64,000 nucleotides of DNA from Caldilinea sp. CFX5 (lineage in GTDB: Bacteria; Chloroflexota; Anaerolineae; Caldilineales; Caldilineaceae). Under the pieces are notes generated by a model that was not told the origin of the DNA, did no database searches, and saw only the letters and a program-made list of their open reading frames with translations. Each line of letters starts with the position of its first letter. Position 1 is the first letter of the stretch. The translations under genes and the position numbers were made by a program. The stretch spans positions 71,134 to 135,133 of the forward strand of contig QWII01000021.1 in NCBI GenBank assembly GCA_021405325.1, in the 5' to 3' direction. This document shows, piece after piece, positions 26,116 through 35,177 of this stretch.

Positions 26116-27255
26116 TTACGCTTGGGCGCGGGCGGTTAAACGATTGAGCAGACCGCGTACACCGCCGAGGATGGGGGCTTGCACCGGCGGCGCTGTGTCC
26201 GGCTGCTCCACGCAATTGATGTCCCACCGGCGCGAGGTCCGTTGCCCCGATTGCAAGCCGTCACAGATTTGGGACAGGTCTTTGGGGCCAAGCCAGGCCG
26301 CCTGGAAACGCACCATTTCACCCTTACAGATTAGTAAGAAATCGCCTTTACCTTGCAATTTTTCGGCGCCGCTATCGCTGACCCCCGACGCATAGCGGGC
26401 CTCATCTTTGCTCGCCACGGCGCCAACGAGACGAACCGGGAAGTTGGCTTTGATGGCGCTGCCGATGAGCGCCGAGGTGGGTTTTTGGGTGCAGGCCACC
26501 AGATGAATGCCGGCTTCACGTCCCCGCTGGCTGATCCGGGTCAGGATTGCCTCGATCTCGCGCCCGCCGGTCTGCAACAGATCGGCCAGTTCATCAATCG
26601 CCACCACCAGCACGGGTCGATTGGTTTGGTTCTGATCGCGCCGCTCCATCTCTTGCGCCACCCAGCGCAGCTTTTCAATCGCCGCGGCCGGCGTGGCTGC
26701 AATGCCGCCTAACACATGGGGCAGAACCGTCAAGGGGGCAAAGCCGCGTTCTTTGGGGTCGATCAAGAGCAACTGCAACTCGTTCTGCCGATTGTGCATG
26801 GCCAGCGAGGTGAGCAACGTGCGGGCCAACGCCGTCTTCCCGGAGCCGGTTGTGCCGGCAATCAGAACGTGGGTTACATCGGGCGCATTGAGACGCAGCA
26901 GGAGGGGGGTGCCGTTGCCTTCCAAACCGAGGACAGCCGTGACCGCCGGCACTGTGGTGAGCCGGCTACAGAGCGGTAACAGACGCACCGGGCCGACTTC
27001 AGTCCGTGGCAACTCGACGCTGATCGAGCCGTTCTGGCGGTAGACCCGTGCTTCTCGCTTGCCAAGCGCTAGGGCGATTTCTTCGGCCAGGGCGGCGACT
27101 TTGCTCACCTTGGTGCCGAGACTGGTGCTTAACTCAAAACGAACAAAGCGCGGCGTCACCACGCCGCCATTGACCCGACCGGCAACCTTGTGGCGCGCCA
27201 GGACTGCCTCAATCACGTCCGCCTGCATCTCTAATGTTCGTCTTCGGTATGCCAT
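26116..27255 (-). CDS. FtsK/SpoIIIE-type DNA-translocase ATPase
   Basis: The 379-residue protein has an N-terminal alpha/beta segment and the FtsK motor domain: Walker [11 protein letters not shown] (about residue 133), Walker [14 protein letters not shown] (about 217) and the [17 protein letters not shown] sensor. It lacks FtsK membrane helices and a clear gamma DNA-reading domain, so it is more like a plasmid- or conjugation-type motor, or a short chromosomal paralogue, than the cell-division FtsK. The ATG at 27255 has AGGGGG six bases upstream. No relaxase or integrase is near. Confidence 0.82.
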   Translation of the reverse strand: MAYRRRTLEMQADVIEAVLARHKVAGRVNGGVVTPRFVRFELSTSLGTKVSKVAALAEEIALALGKREARVYRQNGSISVELPRTEVGPVRLLPLCSRLTTVPAVTAVLGLEGNGTPLLLRLNAPDVTHVLIAGTTGSGKTALARTLLTSLAMHNRQNELQLLLIDPKERGFAPLTVLPHVLGGIAATPAAAIEKLRWVAQEMERRDQNQTNRPVLVVAIDELADLLQTGGREIEAILTRISQRGREAGIHLVACTQKPTSALIGSAIKANFPVRLVGAVASKDEARYASGVSDSGAEKLQGKGDFLLICKGEMVRFQAAWLGPKDLSQICDGLQSGQRTSRRWDINCVEQPDTAPPVQAPILGGVRGLLNRLTARAQA

Positions 27256-27327
27256 AACAAGCCCCCTGCTTTTGTGCTTTTGCACCTCGCGGCGCCGTCA
27301 GAGCAACTGGGAGGTAAACGGTAGTTC

Positions 27328-27416
27328 GCTCATCTACAGAAAGTGTGAGGTTTCGACCCGCCACACCTGTCAGGTTTTGGAAACCTGACAGGTGTTCACA
27401 CTTTCCGTAGATGAGC
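27328..27416. repeat. 89-nt nested palindrome, second copy of the 16441 element
   Basis: The outer arms gctcatctac-gaaagtgtga match the element at 16441-16525 in reverse orientation. The inner hairpin acctgtcaggttt/aaacctgacaggt is longer than in that copy and matches the core at 20336-20366. Confidence 0.9.
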
Positions 27417-27728
27417 CACGGTAGTTTATTGGCGGGTCACACAGAAAAACCTTCGAACGAACCAACTACCATTGTGAAGATCAAAAAAGCCTGGTGAGCC
27501 AATGTTGTTACCCAATGGTAACAAACAATACGCTCAGACCAGGCTTGGATTCTTTCAGGCTCGCAACATTCGATACGGAACGTGTGTGAGCCTAGTACTG
27601 TGCTAATGTTTAGTTAATAGAGAACAATTGTTCTATTGTTCTAGCTAATAGCCTAAGATTAGCACGTTTGTTCTAGTTTGTCAACTAGCAGATTGGCAAA
27701 AAACAAACAAATGTTCTAATTGATGACA
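27417..27728. promoter_or_regulatory. A/T-rich gap with four TGTTCTA motifs and a 12-bp palindrome
   Basis: The word TGTTCTA occurs at 27629, 27637, 27669 and 27712, and the perfect palindrome GAACAATTGTTC lies at 27622-27633. The cluster sits immediately after the tetR stop and upstream of the FtsK-like gene. It looks like an operator array, possibly for the adjacent TetR protein. No gene is seen. Confidence 0.45.
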
Positions 27729-28364
27729 TTAGACGGCAACAAAAAATTGGCGAAAGAGGCGGCGCCAGGCGACAATCGAATAATCGGGGCGCACGGCAAG
27801 CCACATGAGCGTCGCATAGCCGTGAATCATTGCCCAGAAGGCCATCGTCTGTTCGTATGCCGTCGGCTGGGTGGCGCCGACGTTTGCCTTGTTAACGGCA
27901 ACCTGGCGTTGGATGGCGCCGTGTAAGATCTCAAAGAGCGGATGTGACGGGGGCGTTGCCTGATGATGGCCGTTCGCTTCGGTGCGGAACGGGTACACCC
28001 GTGCCCCTGTGTTGGCCTCGACATTGTAGTGCCCATACAACTTGAACAATGCCGAGTGGCGTTGGGCAAAATCGAGGTAGGCAATGCCCAGTTGTTCTAA
28101 ATATTCATCAGGCGCTTGTTGCGTATCGACGGTGCGCAAGTGGCAGGCCAAGTCGTCCAGCAGCTTGACATGCAGCTCATAGACAATCTCATCTTTACTG
28201 GTAAAGTATTCATAGAGATTGGCCGGGCTTGACTTCACCGCCGTCGCAATCGACCGCATGGAGAGTTGGTCAATCCCCTGATGAAGAACGATGCGGTAGG
28301 CTTCGTCCAGAATTTTCTGGCGATTGGTTTCATAGCGCGTATCAATCTTGATTTGTTCACTCAT
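27729..28364 (-). CDS. TetR-family transcriptional regulator
   Basis: The 211-residue protein has an N-terminal TetR helix-turn-helix (RQKILDEAYRIVLHQGIDQLSM, then ATAVKSSPANLYEYFTSKDEIVYEL) and a ligand-binding C-terminal half with a WHG-like segment (MAFWAMIHGYATLMWLAV). It should repress target genes until a small ligand binds. The start at 28364 (MSEQIKIDTRYE) has GGAAGAG upstream; an ATG 18 codons earlier is less likely. It is divergent from the giant BTAD regulator gene. Confidence 0.88.
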   Translation of the reverse strand: MSEQIKIDTRYETNRQKILDEAYRIVLHQGIDQLSMRSIATAVKSSPANLYEYFTSKDEIVYELHVKLLDDLACHLRTVDTQQAPDEYLEQLGIAYLDFAQRHSALFKLYGHYNVEANTGARVYPFRTEANGHHQATPPSHPLFEILHGAIQRQVAVNKANVGATQPTAYEQTMAFWAMIHGYATLMWLAVRPDYSIVAWRRLFRQFFVAV

Positions 28365-28699
28365 TGCTCTTCCGTGTCCTAAACAATGTTCAACTTGGGT
28401 GTGGCTTAGATTTGACATGGTTGGTTTCTTTTGTTTTAGTTAGTTGATTTGCAAATAAATCAAACAACGTCTCGTCTGTTTTCGTCGGGCTGGTTTGTTC
28501 ATACGGGGTTGGTTGTCAATCCCCTGCATCTGAATGGCCCGCCAACTTACTTTGACAGTACTCTGCCCTATTGATGTGGATTTTGCTGCTTGACGATCTG
28601 GTGCGCATAAAACTGCGTCAAATGTATCATACCAGCGCCGAAGAAACGTCGAATTATTTGTATCTTTTTTCGCGATTTCTAGTTCAGTAGAAGATTGTG
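28365..28699. promoter_or_regulatory. Divergent promoter region of tetR and BTAD genes
   Basis: The 335-nt region between two divergent regulators must hold both promoters. It is A/T-rich near 28420-28460 (tttgttttagttagttg). I could not identify a -35/-10 pair with confidence and saw no gene. Confidence 0.45.
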
Positions 28700-31600
28700 A
28701 TGGAAAAAGTTGAACCGAGCGTGCTTGCCCTTTCCCTGCTGGGTACGCCAAAGCTACTCCGTGACGGCAAGGTCGTTAGTGGTTTTATCACACGAAAGGC
28801 CGAAGCGCTCTTTTATTATCTTGCCATAACTGAACGCCCACATACGCGTGCTGCACTGGCGACCCTGCTCTGGCCTGAGATGTCGGAACAGAATGCACGT
28901 AAGAATTTGCGTGATGTAATCGCCAGTTTACGTAAGCTTGTGGGCGACCATCTACTGATTTCCCACCAAACGGTGGCGATGGATCTCACGCAGTCCTGCT
29001 GGGTTGATGTTGCCGAGTTGAGTAAAGTCCTGACCGATCCCAGAAACGCGGCGTTGGATGATTTGCGCGAAGCTGTCGGTCTCTATCATGGCGAATTCTT
29101 GGAAGGCTTCTATATCGTCCATGCCAGCCCCTTTGATGAGTGGACGCGCCAAAAGCGGGAAGAGTATCACACACTGGTTTTGAATGGCTTACACCTGTTG
29201 GCCGATCGCTATCTGGCTGCTGGCGAGTATGATCCTGGTTTAACGGCAACGCGACGGCTCCTGTTGCTCGACCCCTGGAACGAAGAGGCGCATCGGAAGC
29301 AGATGATTTTGTTGGCGCTCACCGGCCAACGCAGCGCCGCCCTAGCGCAGTATCAAAGCTGTGTCCAAATTCTGGCCGATGAATTACGCGTCGAACCGAT
29401 GCCCGAAACGACAGCGCTCTATCGACAGATGCGCGATGGTGAACCTCTGGAAGCGTTGCTGGCTTTGCCGACCCAGGCCGAAGCACGACGGCGGTTGGGC
29501 ACCAATGCAACGGTTGCGGTTGCACCGATGGTCCCGGCGCCGACCTTGCCGCACAATTTACCGCGCCAGTTGACCCCGTTAGTCGGGCGGTTCCATGAAA
29601 GTTTGGTTGTATACAACAAAGTCCTCGATCCTGCCTATCCGCTGGTCACAATTGTGGGTGAAGGCGGGGTAGGCAAGACGCGGTTGGCCTTACGGGTGGC
29701 GCATGCCATTGCCGAGGGGTTGCCGCCGGGCCAAAGCGAGGAGGGCGGGCGCCGGGGTGCGCGCGGCGCGCTTCACCCGTTTCAGACCGCTGGCAATGGC
29801 GGGCGGGCGCCGCTCTTTGTGGATGGCGTCTGGTTTGTCCCGTTAGCCGGTTTGGCAGCCGATGGTAATGTCGTTGAGCAAATCGCTGAGGCGATTGCCA
29901 CGGTTCTCGATCTCGACTTAGCCGACGGCGCGCAGCTTAAGTCACAACTGTTTGCCCGCATTGCCGGTAAGCAGCTCTTACTCATCTTGGATAATTTTGA
30001 GCAGCTTGGCGCCGGCGTTGGTTTCCTCGTCGAATTATTGCATAGTTGCTACCACTTGAAATTGCTGGTGACCTCACGGCACCGACTCAACCTGCAAGCT
30101 GAGTTCGTTTATCGGCTCGAAGGTTTGACCGCGCCTGACCCCGTTGAGGAGACCGACTGGGCCAACCAGTCGTTGCTTGATTTTGATAGTATCCAACTTT
30201 TTCTGGAACGCGCCAATCGCACATCGCCGGGCTTCACCCTGACTGCCGAAAACCAACGCCATGTGTTGGCGATCTGTCAATTTGTGGAAGGTTTGCCGCT
30301 GGGGATTGAATTAGCCGCCGCCTTAGTTGAGCATCATGATGTGGCGGTCGTGGCCCAGCAATTGACCAACAATTATGCCTTTTTGGCGGCTAACCTGGCG
30401 GATCTGGCGCCGCGCCACCGCAGTATGAGCCGCGTGCTTGACTACTCATGGCAGTTGTTGACGCCGGCGGAAGCGCAGATTCTTGCCCAGTGCGCCGTCT
30501 TTCATGGCGGGTTCAGCCTTGAGGCGGCAACGGCGATTACCGGCGCCACGCTGCTCCAGTTGGAATCGCTGGTCCACCAGTCGCTCTTACGGTATGCCGA
30601 CGATGCACGCTTTGCGCTCCATGAATTAGTGCAACGGTTTGCCGCGGAACAGCTTGATCGGTTGCCGGCCCAGAAACGCTTGGTGCTGAATCGTTTCTAT
30701 GCGTACTATTTGAACCTGCTCTATACCAATCAAAGTCTATTGCCGGAACAGCGGCAACTGGCCGTTGCGCTACGTCTTGAGTTTGACAATATCCGTTCGG
30801 CCTGGCTCCTTGCCGTTGCCGCCAATGATGTAACGGCCTTAGCCAAGGGGCTGGATGGCCTCATGCTCTGTAGTGAGCTGATGGGGCGTTATAAAGCGGG
30901 TGAAACCCTGATCCGGCATGCCCGCCAATGGTGTGAGGAGCAACGAACAGCCGTTGCGGATGAGCAGCCGGCCATCCACCATTTGTTAGCGCGCCTCCGC
31001 TTGGCCCAAGGCTATCTGAGTTATAAGCTGGGCAATCTTGGCGATGCCGCCGTGAGCTTTGAACGTGCGCTTGAGGAGGGCCGCCGGCGTCAAGATCCGC
31101 TGCTGTTGGCAGAAGGGCATTTTCGGGTTATGGCGCTCTGGCTGGCGCGCGGGAATTACCGGGCCGCGCTGGCGGTTGGTGGCGAAGCCCTCCAATGGGC
31201 GCGGCAAGGCGAAAGTAGCACGCTGGAAGGCAACATTTTAACACATATGGGGATTGCCGCCGGCCGGCTTGGCGCCCATGAAGCGGCGCAAGATCGCTTC
31301 ATGCACGCCCTGCAGTTGGCACAGCGACGGGGTGCAAAAGAGGCAGAAGCCACCGTCCTCCTCCACTGGGGAGAGCTGTATGAACAAGCCGGCAATTTTG
31401 CCAAAGCCTTGGATTGTTTGCAACAGGCGCTCTTTTTGCTGCGGCGATTGGATAAACAGACCGGGATTGCTATGGTTCTCTATCGGCTTGGCTCGCTACT
31501 GCTAAGTGTGAGCATTCTAGGCGAAGCACGCAACTACCTGGAGCAGGCCCTGGCGATTCTTCACCGGGTTAGCGATCGCTTTTATGAGGAAGCGGTGCTG

Positions 31601-32185
31601 ACGAAACTATGTAACCTCTTTTTTCGGCTGGGGCTGTATGAGAAGGCGGAGTTCTATCAGGAACAAGCGCTACGCTTGTCCACCGGCGCCGGCCATCAGG
31701 CCATTCTGGCCGAAGCGCTGCTCTATGCCGGTCGGCTTTGGGCCGTGCGTGGGCAAAAGCGGCAGGCGGCCGATGCATTGCAGCGGGCGTTGGCCTTTTG
31801 GCAAGAGAGTGGGCAACGGGGTTGGCGCTGTGCTGCCCAAATGGAGTTGGCCTGGCTCGCTTTCGAGCAAGGAGATCGGACGGGTGCGTTGTCGGCAATT
31901 GAGCTGGTCATCGCCGAGCAAGAGCAGCCGCTGCTCGATTTTGCCACCGAGCCTTTGCTCATGCTCTGGCGCTGTTACCAGATTCTTACGGCGAATCAAG
32001 ATGAACGTGCGCCACACTTGCTGCGCACGGCGTACCAACAGTTGCAGCAGCAAGCGGCGACGATTAGCGATGACGAACTGCGCCAGAACTTTCTAACGCA
32101 GGTAGCGCATCATCAGGCCATCCTGCAAACCTTTCAGGTAACTATGAAGCCAGAAACCAGGGTTTTCACCGGCAACCGCTGCTGA
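28700..32185 (+). CDS. BTAD/AfsR-type regulator with STAND ATPase and TPR domains
   Basis: This 1161-residue signal-transduction ATPase starts with an OmpR-like winged helix (residues about 8-95, SLLGTPKLLRDGKVVSGF) and the bacterial transcriptional activation domain (about 100-250, WVDVAELSKVL to ELRVEPMPETTALYRQM). The NB-ARC-like ATPase follows, with Walker A VGEGGVGKTRLALRVA (about 320) and Walker B LLLILDNFEQL (about 430). TPR-like helices run to the end. A Gly/Arg-rich insert lies just after the Walker A helix (about 342-368). Such proteins sense a signal through the TPR region and activate genes with ATP. ATG at 28700; the last 12 or so codons look derived from a dispersed palindromic repeat. 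Confidence 0.87.
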   Translation: MEKVEPSVLALSLLGTPKLLRDGKVVSGFITRKAEALFYYLAITERPHTRAALATLLWPEMSEQNARKNLRDVIASLRKLVGDHLLISHQTVAMDLTQSCWVDVAELSKVLTDPRNAALDDLREAVGLYHGEFLEGFYIVHASPFDEWTRQKREEYHTLVLNGLHLLADRYLAAGEYDPGLTATRRLLLLDPWNEEAHRKQMILLALTGQRSAALAQYQSCVQILADELRVEPMPETTALYRQMRDGEPLEALLALPTQAEARRRLGTNATVAVAPMVPAPTLPHNLPRQLTPLVGRFHESLVVYNKVLDPAYPLVTIVGEGGVGKTRLALRVAHAIAEGLPPGQSEEGGRRGARGALHPFQTAGNGGRAPLFVDGVWFVPLAGLAADGNVVEQIAEAIATVLDLDLADGAQLKSQLFARIAGKQLLLILDNFEQLGAGVGFLVELLHSCYHLKLLVTSRHRLNLQAEFVYRLEGLTAPDPVEETDWANQSLLDFDSIQLFLERANRTSPGFTLTAENQRHVLAICQFVEGLPLGIELAAALVEHHDVAVVAQQLTNNYAFLAANLADLAPRHRSMSRVLDYSWQLLTPAEAQILAQCAVFHGGFSLEAATAITGATLLQLESLVHQSLLRYADDARFALHELVQRFAAEQLDRLPAQKRLVLNRFYAYYLNLLYTNQSLLPEQRQLAVALRLEFDNIRSAWLLAVAANDVTALAKGLDGLMLCSELMGRYKAGETLIRHARQWCEEQRTAVADEQPAIHHLLARLRLAQGYLSYKLGNLGDAAVSFERALEEGRRRQDPLLLAEGHFRVMALWLARGNYRAALAVGGEALQWARQGESSTLEGNILTHMGIAAGRLGAHEAAQDRFMHALQLAQRRGAKEAEATVLLHWGELYEQAGNFAKALDCLQQALFLLRRLDKQTGIAMVLYRLGSLLLSVSILGEARNYLEQALAILHRVSDRFYEEAVLTKLCNLFFRLGLYEKAEFYQEQALRLSTGAGHQAILAEALLYAGRLWAVRGQKRQAADALQRALAFWQESGQRGWRCAAQMELAWLAFEQGDRTGALSAIELVIAEQEQPLLDFATEPLLMLWRCYQILTANQDERAPHLLRTAYQQLQQQAATISDDELRQNFLTQVAHHQAILQTFQVTMKPETRVFTGNRC

Positions 32186-32214
32186 TTAGTTGAGCAAAAA
32201 CTTGGTTTTTTCAC
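32136..32214. repeat. Repeat copy overlapping the end of the BTAD gene
   Basis: The sequence caggtaactat-agccagaa-ccagg-tttt-cc here closely matches 35070-35132, including the later cttggtttttt half. It encodes the BTAD C-terminal residues MKPETRVFTGNRC and the stop. Confidence 0.7.
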
Positions 32215-32235
32215 CGCGGGTTAGCCGTTACCCTT

Positions 32236-33042
32236 TCAGACACAAAAGCGGTAGCCCAAACCAAAGACCGTCTTTAGATATTTGGGGGAACTAGGGTTGC
32301 GTTCGATTTTGTTCCGCAAACGGTGCATTGTCGTCCGTACAACGCTGAGGTCTTCTCGTGATCCCTCGCCCCAGAGCAACTGGAGTAGATCTTCGGTACG
32401 GACAGCCCGGTTAGGGTTGCGCACAAGGTAATGCAAGAGGCGACTCTCATTGGTCGTCAATTCGATCATTGTATCGTTGATCCATACCTCTTGGCGGACG
32501 GGATCGAGGATCAAGTCCCCTTGCGTAATATGGGCGCTGCGTGGTTCGGTATAATGCATGCGACGCTTGGTTGCACCGATCCGGGCAACAATCTCCGCTG
32601 GGGCAAAGGGCATGACAATATAGTGATCGGCGCCGGCTTCGTAACTGGCCACAAGTTCTTCCAACCGTTTGTCAGAACTGACCATGATGATGGGCACAAG
32701 CGAAGCATTGCGAATTTCAGTGCAAAGATCATAAGCGGCCGCGCCGAGTGTATTTAAATTGAGGAGAACCGCCGCAACATTGCGATCGCTCAACAGGCGT
32801 AAGGCGGTCGATGCACTTTTGGCTGGAAATACCTCAACCTGGTACTCGACAATTGTGGCCTCCAAACTGGGTTGCAAAAGGTGATCCTGGCCCATAACCA
32901 ATAAGTCGGTGGGGAAATACAACGTTGGTGTTCCAGCGATGCGTTCTGGCATTGCCAAAGCAGGAAGCGTTGCAAGGGCAGGGGCGGAAAAGTATTGATG
33001 CGGGTCATTACGATGCTGCGTCATCATGGCTGAGTTTTCCAT
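32236..33042 (-). CDS. OmpR-type response regulator with degenerate receiver
   Basis: The 268-residue protein pairs a receiver-like domain (about 45-155) with an OmpR winged helix (about 172-268: GDLILDPVRQEVWINDTM, ELTTNESRLLHYLVRNPNR, VRTTMHRLRNKIE, TVFGLGYRF). The phospho-acceptor position is Asn95 (AVLLNLNTLG) and the conserved Lys is Met144 (ADHYIVMPF), so ordinary Asp phosphorylation should not occur. It probably responds to a ligand or a partner, or works constitutively. Two 11-nt direct repeats upstream could be its own operator. It is convergent with the BTAD gene. Confidence 0.85.
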   Translation of the reverse strand: MENSAMMTQHRNDPHQYFSAPALATLPALAMPERIAGTPTLYFPTDLLVMGQDHLLQPSLEATIVEYQVEVFPAKSASTALRLLSDRNVAAVLLNLNTLGAAAYDLCTEIRNASLVPIIMVSSDKRLEELVASYEAGADHYIVMPFAPAEIVARIGATKRRMHYTEPRSAHITQGDLILDPVRQEVWINDTMIELTTNESRLLHYLVRNPNRAVRTEDLLQLLWGEGSREDLSVVRTTMHRLRNKIERNPSSPKYLKTVFGLGYRFCV

Positions 33043-33044
33043 TA

Positions 33045-33090
33045 TTTTGTCGGTCCAGTTTTGTCAGTCAATTATAACAAGACAATTGTC
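33045..33090 (-). promoter_or_regulatory. Putative operator and -10 of the degenerate response regulator
   Basis: Direct repeats TTTTGTCGGTC (33045-33055) and TTTTGTCAGTC (33059-33069) lie 14 nt apart just before the start codon. They are followed by TATAAT on the minus strand (33071-33076) and the palindrome GACAATTGTC (33081-33090). OmpR-type proteins bind direct repeats, so autoregulation is plausible. Confidence 0.45.
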
Positions 33091-33204
33091 GGCAATTCAT
33101 TACTTGATATAAACAGTTTTCGTTATAACGTTGTATAGCCGAGAAAACGCCGAAAAACGCAAAGCTGGGATTACGTAAGCACGGTAAGGAAGGCGATGTG
33201 CCGC

Positions 33205-33282
33205 TATACACTAACGAGCGCCGGGCAGCAACCCTTTATGCAGGCTGAATGGGTTGCTGCCCATGCTGCTCGTGAGTATACA
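33205..33282. repeat. Composite palindrome with 12-bp core
   Basis: Core arms gggcagcaaccc (33223-33234) and gggttgctgccc (33251-33262) are perfect. Outer pairs acgagc (33214-33219) with gctcgt (33268-33273), and tatac words beyond, extend the stem. Confidence 0.8.
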
Positions 33283-33327
33283 TGGGGCAGCGAGAGTAAC
33301 TCTTTAAGGGTTGGGGGATGTAGAGCG

Positions 33328-33464
33328 TTGGACAGAATCGGTCAGGTTTGATGCAGGTTAGCTAATTGTTCGATAATCCTTGGAACTTGTCACGCCGGCG
33401 GCGATGACCTATAGTTACCGCTTTATTTTCGTAACGTTCATCAAACCTGACCGATCCTGTCCAA
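33328..33464. repeat. 26-bp inverted repeat around an 85-nt insert
   Basis: Arms 33328-33353 and 33439-33464 (ttggacag-atcggtcagg... and complement) match with one mismatch and enclose 85 nt with no gene. The arm contains the gtcaggttt word of the nested palindrome family. Confidence 0.85.
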
Positions 33465-33520
33465 TTGTGTAACTGTTTGTGTAACTGTCGGCGACGCTTC
33501 ACCATACGAAGCAAACGCCG

Positions 33521-34783
33521 TTAAGCCGCCACTTTTTCCGGTTTGACATGACCGTTGGCCGTTGTACGGGTTAAGACTGGGTTGTCCGAGCCGACTTTGT
33601 CCACGGGGATGTCTTTGCGCCAGCGGGAGTCGGTGATGATTTTATCGAGATTGCAGCGATCCTTGTAGCGCGTCGCCACATTGATGACTTCGCCCAGTAA
33701 CCCCTCACTGAGTTTGATTGGGTTCAACCCCAGCGCCATGAAGTTATCATTGCGCACTACCAGTTCGTTCTCGAGCGCCTCGGTGCGCGGATTGACATAG
33801 TAGCGAATTTCGGCGCCGGTGAGGCGGGAAACCAGCTCGGCCAGTTGGTGGACACGGTGGGTTTCCGTCATCTGATTGAAAATTTTCACCCGCTCACCCG
33901 GTTGCGGCGCATTACTGATCGCCAGCGAGATACATTGCACCGTATTACGAATGTGGATAAAGGCGCGCGTCTGGCCGCCGCTGCCATAGATCGTCAGCGG
34001 ATGACCAACGGCGGCTTCGACCAGGAAGCGATTGAGGACCGTGCCGTAGTCACCTTCGTAATCAAAGCGGTTGATCAGCGCCGGGTGCATGAGCGTCTCA
34101 TCGGTATTCGTTCCCCAGACCACGCCCTGGTGCAGGTCGGTAATGCGCACGCCGTCGTTGCGATTGTAGTAATAGAAGAGGAGCGCATCCAATGTCTTGG
34201 TCATGTGATAGATGCTGCCGGGGTGGGGCGGGTAGGGGATCTCAATCTCGTGATCGTTGCCTTTAATGTCCACCTTGACCGTTAGGTAGCCTTCGGGAAT
34301 GGTCATGCCGGCCGTGCCATAGCCATAGACGCCCATCGTCCCTAGGTGAACCAGATGGACATCAACGCCGGCATCGACAATGGCGCAGAGGACATTGTGG
34401 GTGCCGTTGATGTTGTTATCAACCGTATAGCGCTTGTGCTTGGGCGACTTCATGGAATAGGGCGCGGCCCGTTGTTCGGCAAAGTGAACCATCGCCTTGG
34501 GGCGCACGGTGGCGATGAGGTCGCGCAATTCATGATAATCTTCGGCCACATTCAAATTGACAAAGTTGATCGTCTTCCCGGTAACAGCTTTCCAAGCCGC
34601 TAACCGACTTTCAGTCGTTTCAATCGGCGTCAGTGACTGACAGCCAAGCTCAATATCGATTTTGCGGCGTGATAAATTGTCAACAATGGTGACATCGTAG
34701 CCCTCGTTCGAGAGGCGCAAGCTGGTCGGCCACCCACAAAAACCATCGCCGCCCAGTACAATTACTTTACCCTTTGTCGTCAT
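33521..34783 (-). CDS. sqdB: UDP-sulfoquinovose synthase
   Basis: The 420-residue NAD-dependent enzyme makes UDP-sulfoquinovose from UDP-glucose and sulfite, the head group of the sulfolipid SQDG. It has the extended SDR Rossmann motif VLGGDGFCGWPTSLRL and the family-specific SRRKIDIELGCQSLTPI. The catalytic set is Thr149 (GTMGVYGYG), Tyr192 and Lys196 (SIYHMTK). The family signature RFDYEGDYGTVLNRFL is present. In plant SQD1 as I recall it the residue two after the Thr is Glu; here it is Val. ATG behind AAGGAG. It is divergent from sqdX, the next step of the pathway. Confidence 0.95.
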   Translation of the reverse strand: MTTKGKVIVLGGDGFCGWPTSLRLSNEGYDVTIVDNLSRRKIDIELGCQSLTPIETTESRLAAWKAVTGKTINFVNLNVAEDYHELRDLIATVRPKAMVHFAEQRAAPYSMKSPKHKRYTVDNNINGTHNVLCAIVDAGVDVHLVHLGTMGVYGYGTAGMTIPEGYLTVKVDIKGNDHEIEIPYPPHPGSIYHMTKTLDALLFYYYNRNDGVRITDLHQGVVWGTNTDETLMHPALINRFDYEGDYGTVLNRFLVEAAVGHPLTIYGSGGQTRAFIHIRNTVQCISLAISNAPQPGERVKIFNQMTETHRVHQLAELVSRLTGAEIRYYVNPRTEALENELVVRNDNFMALGLNPIKLSEGLLGEVINVATRYKDRCNLDKIITDSRWRKDIPVDKVGSDNPVLTRTTANGHVKPEKVAA

Positions 34784-35177
34784 CGTTTTCTCCTTCTACT
34801 GTTGGATCGATACACCCCAGTCGGCTCATCATCGTTTTGTTTGCCGGGAAGGCGGGCATACCATTCCTGTTAATACGCTGTTTGCCGGTCATCTGACCGG
34901 GCCTACGGGATACCAGTTGTGGCCCTTCAAGGATAAACGAGGGGGCGGCATTTAACAAAATGATAAAATACTTCTGCTCGACAGAATTGCACGCAAAGGA
35001 CGGTATAGCGTAACATACAGGTAGTAGTTGATTCGTGCTGCGTGATTCGTGAAGTTCTATACTCAGGTCAGGTAACTATTCAGCCAGAAGCCAGGTTTTT
35101 TACCTGCCAAAGAAAAACCTGGTTTCTTCACCTAGCCTGCATAGATACAATTTTTTTTGCTAATAAGGTAGTGGCAA
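34784..35177. promoter_or_regulatory. Divergent sqdB/sqdX control region
   Basis: The 394-nt gap must carry both sulfolipid promoters. It also holds the palindromic repeat at 35087-35129. I could not pick promoter boxes reliably and saw no gene. Confidence 0.5.
35070..35132. repeat. Palindromic repeat ccaggttttt, copy near sqdX
   Basis: Perfect arms ccaggttttt (35091-35100) and aaaaacctgg (35113-35122) extend outward through gaag/cttc. The same element overlaps the end of the BTAD gene at 32136-32214. Confidence 0.8.
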
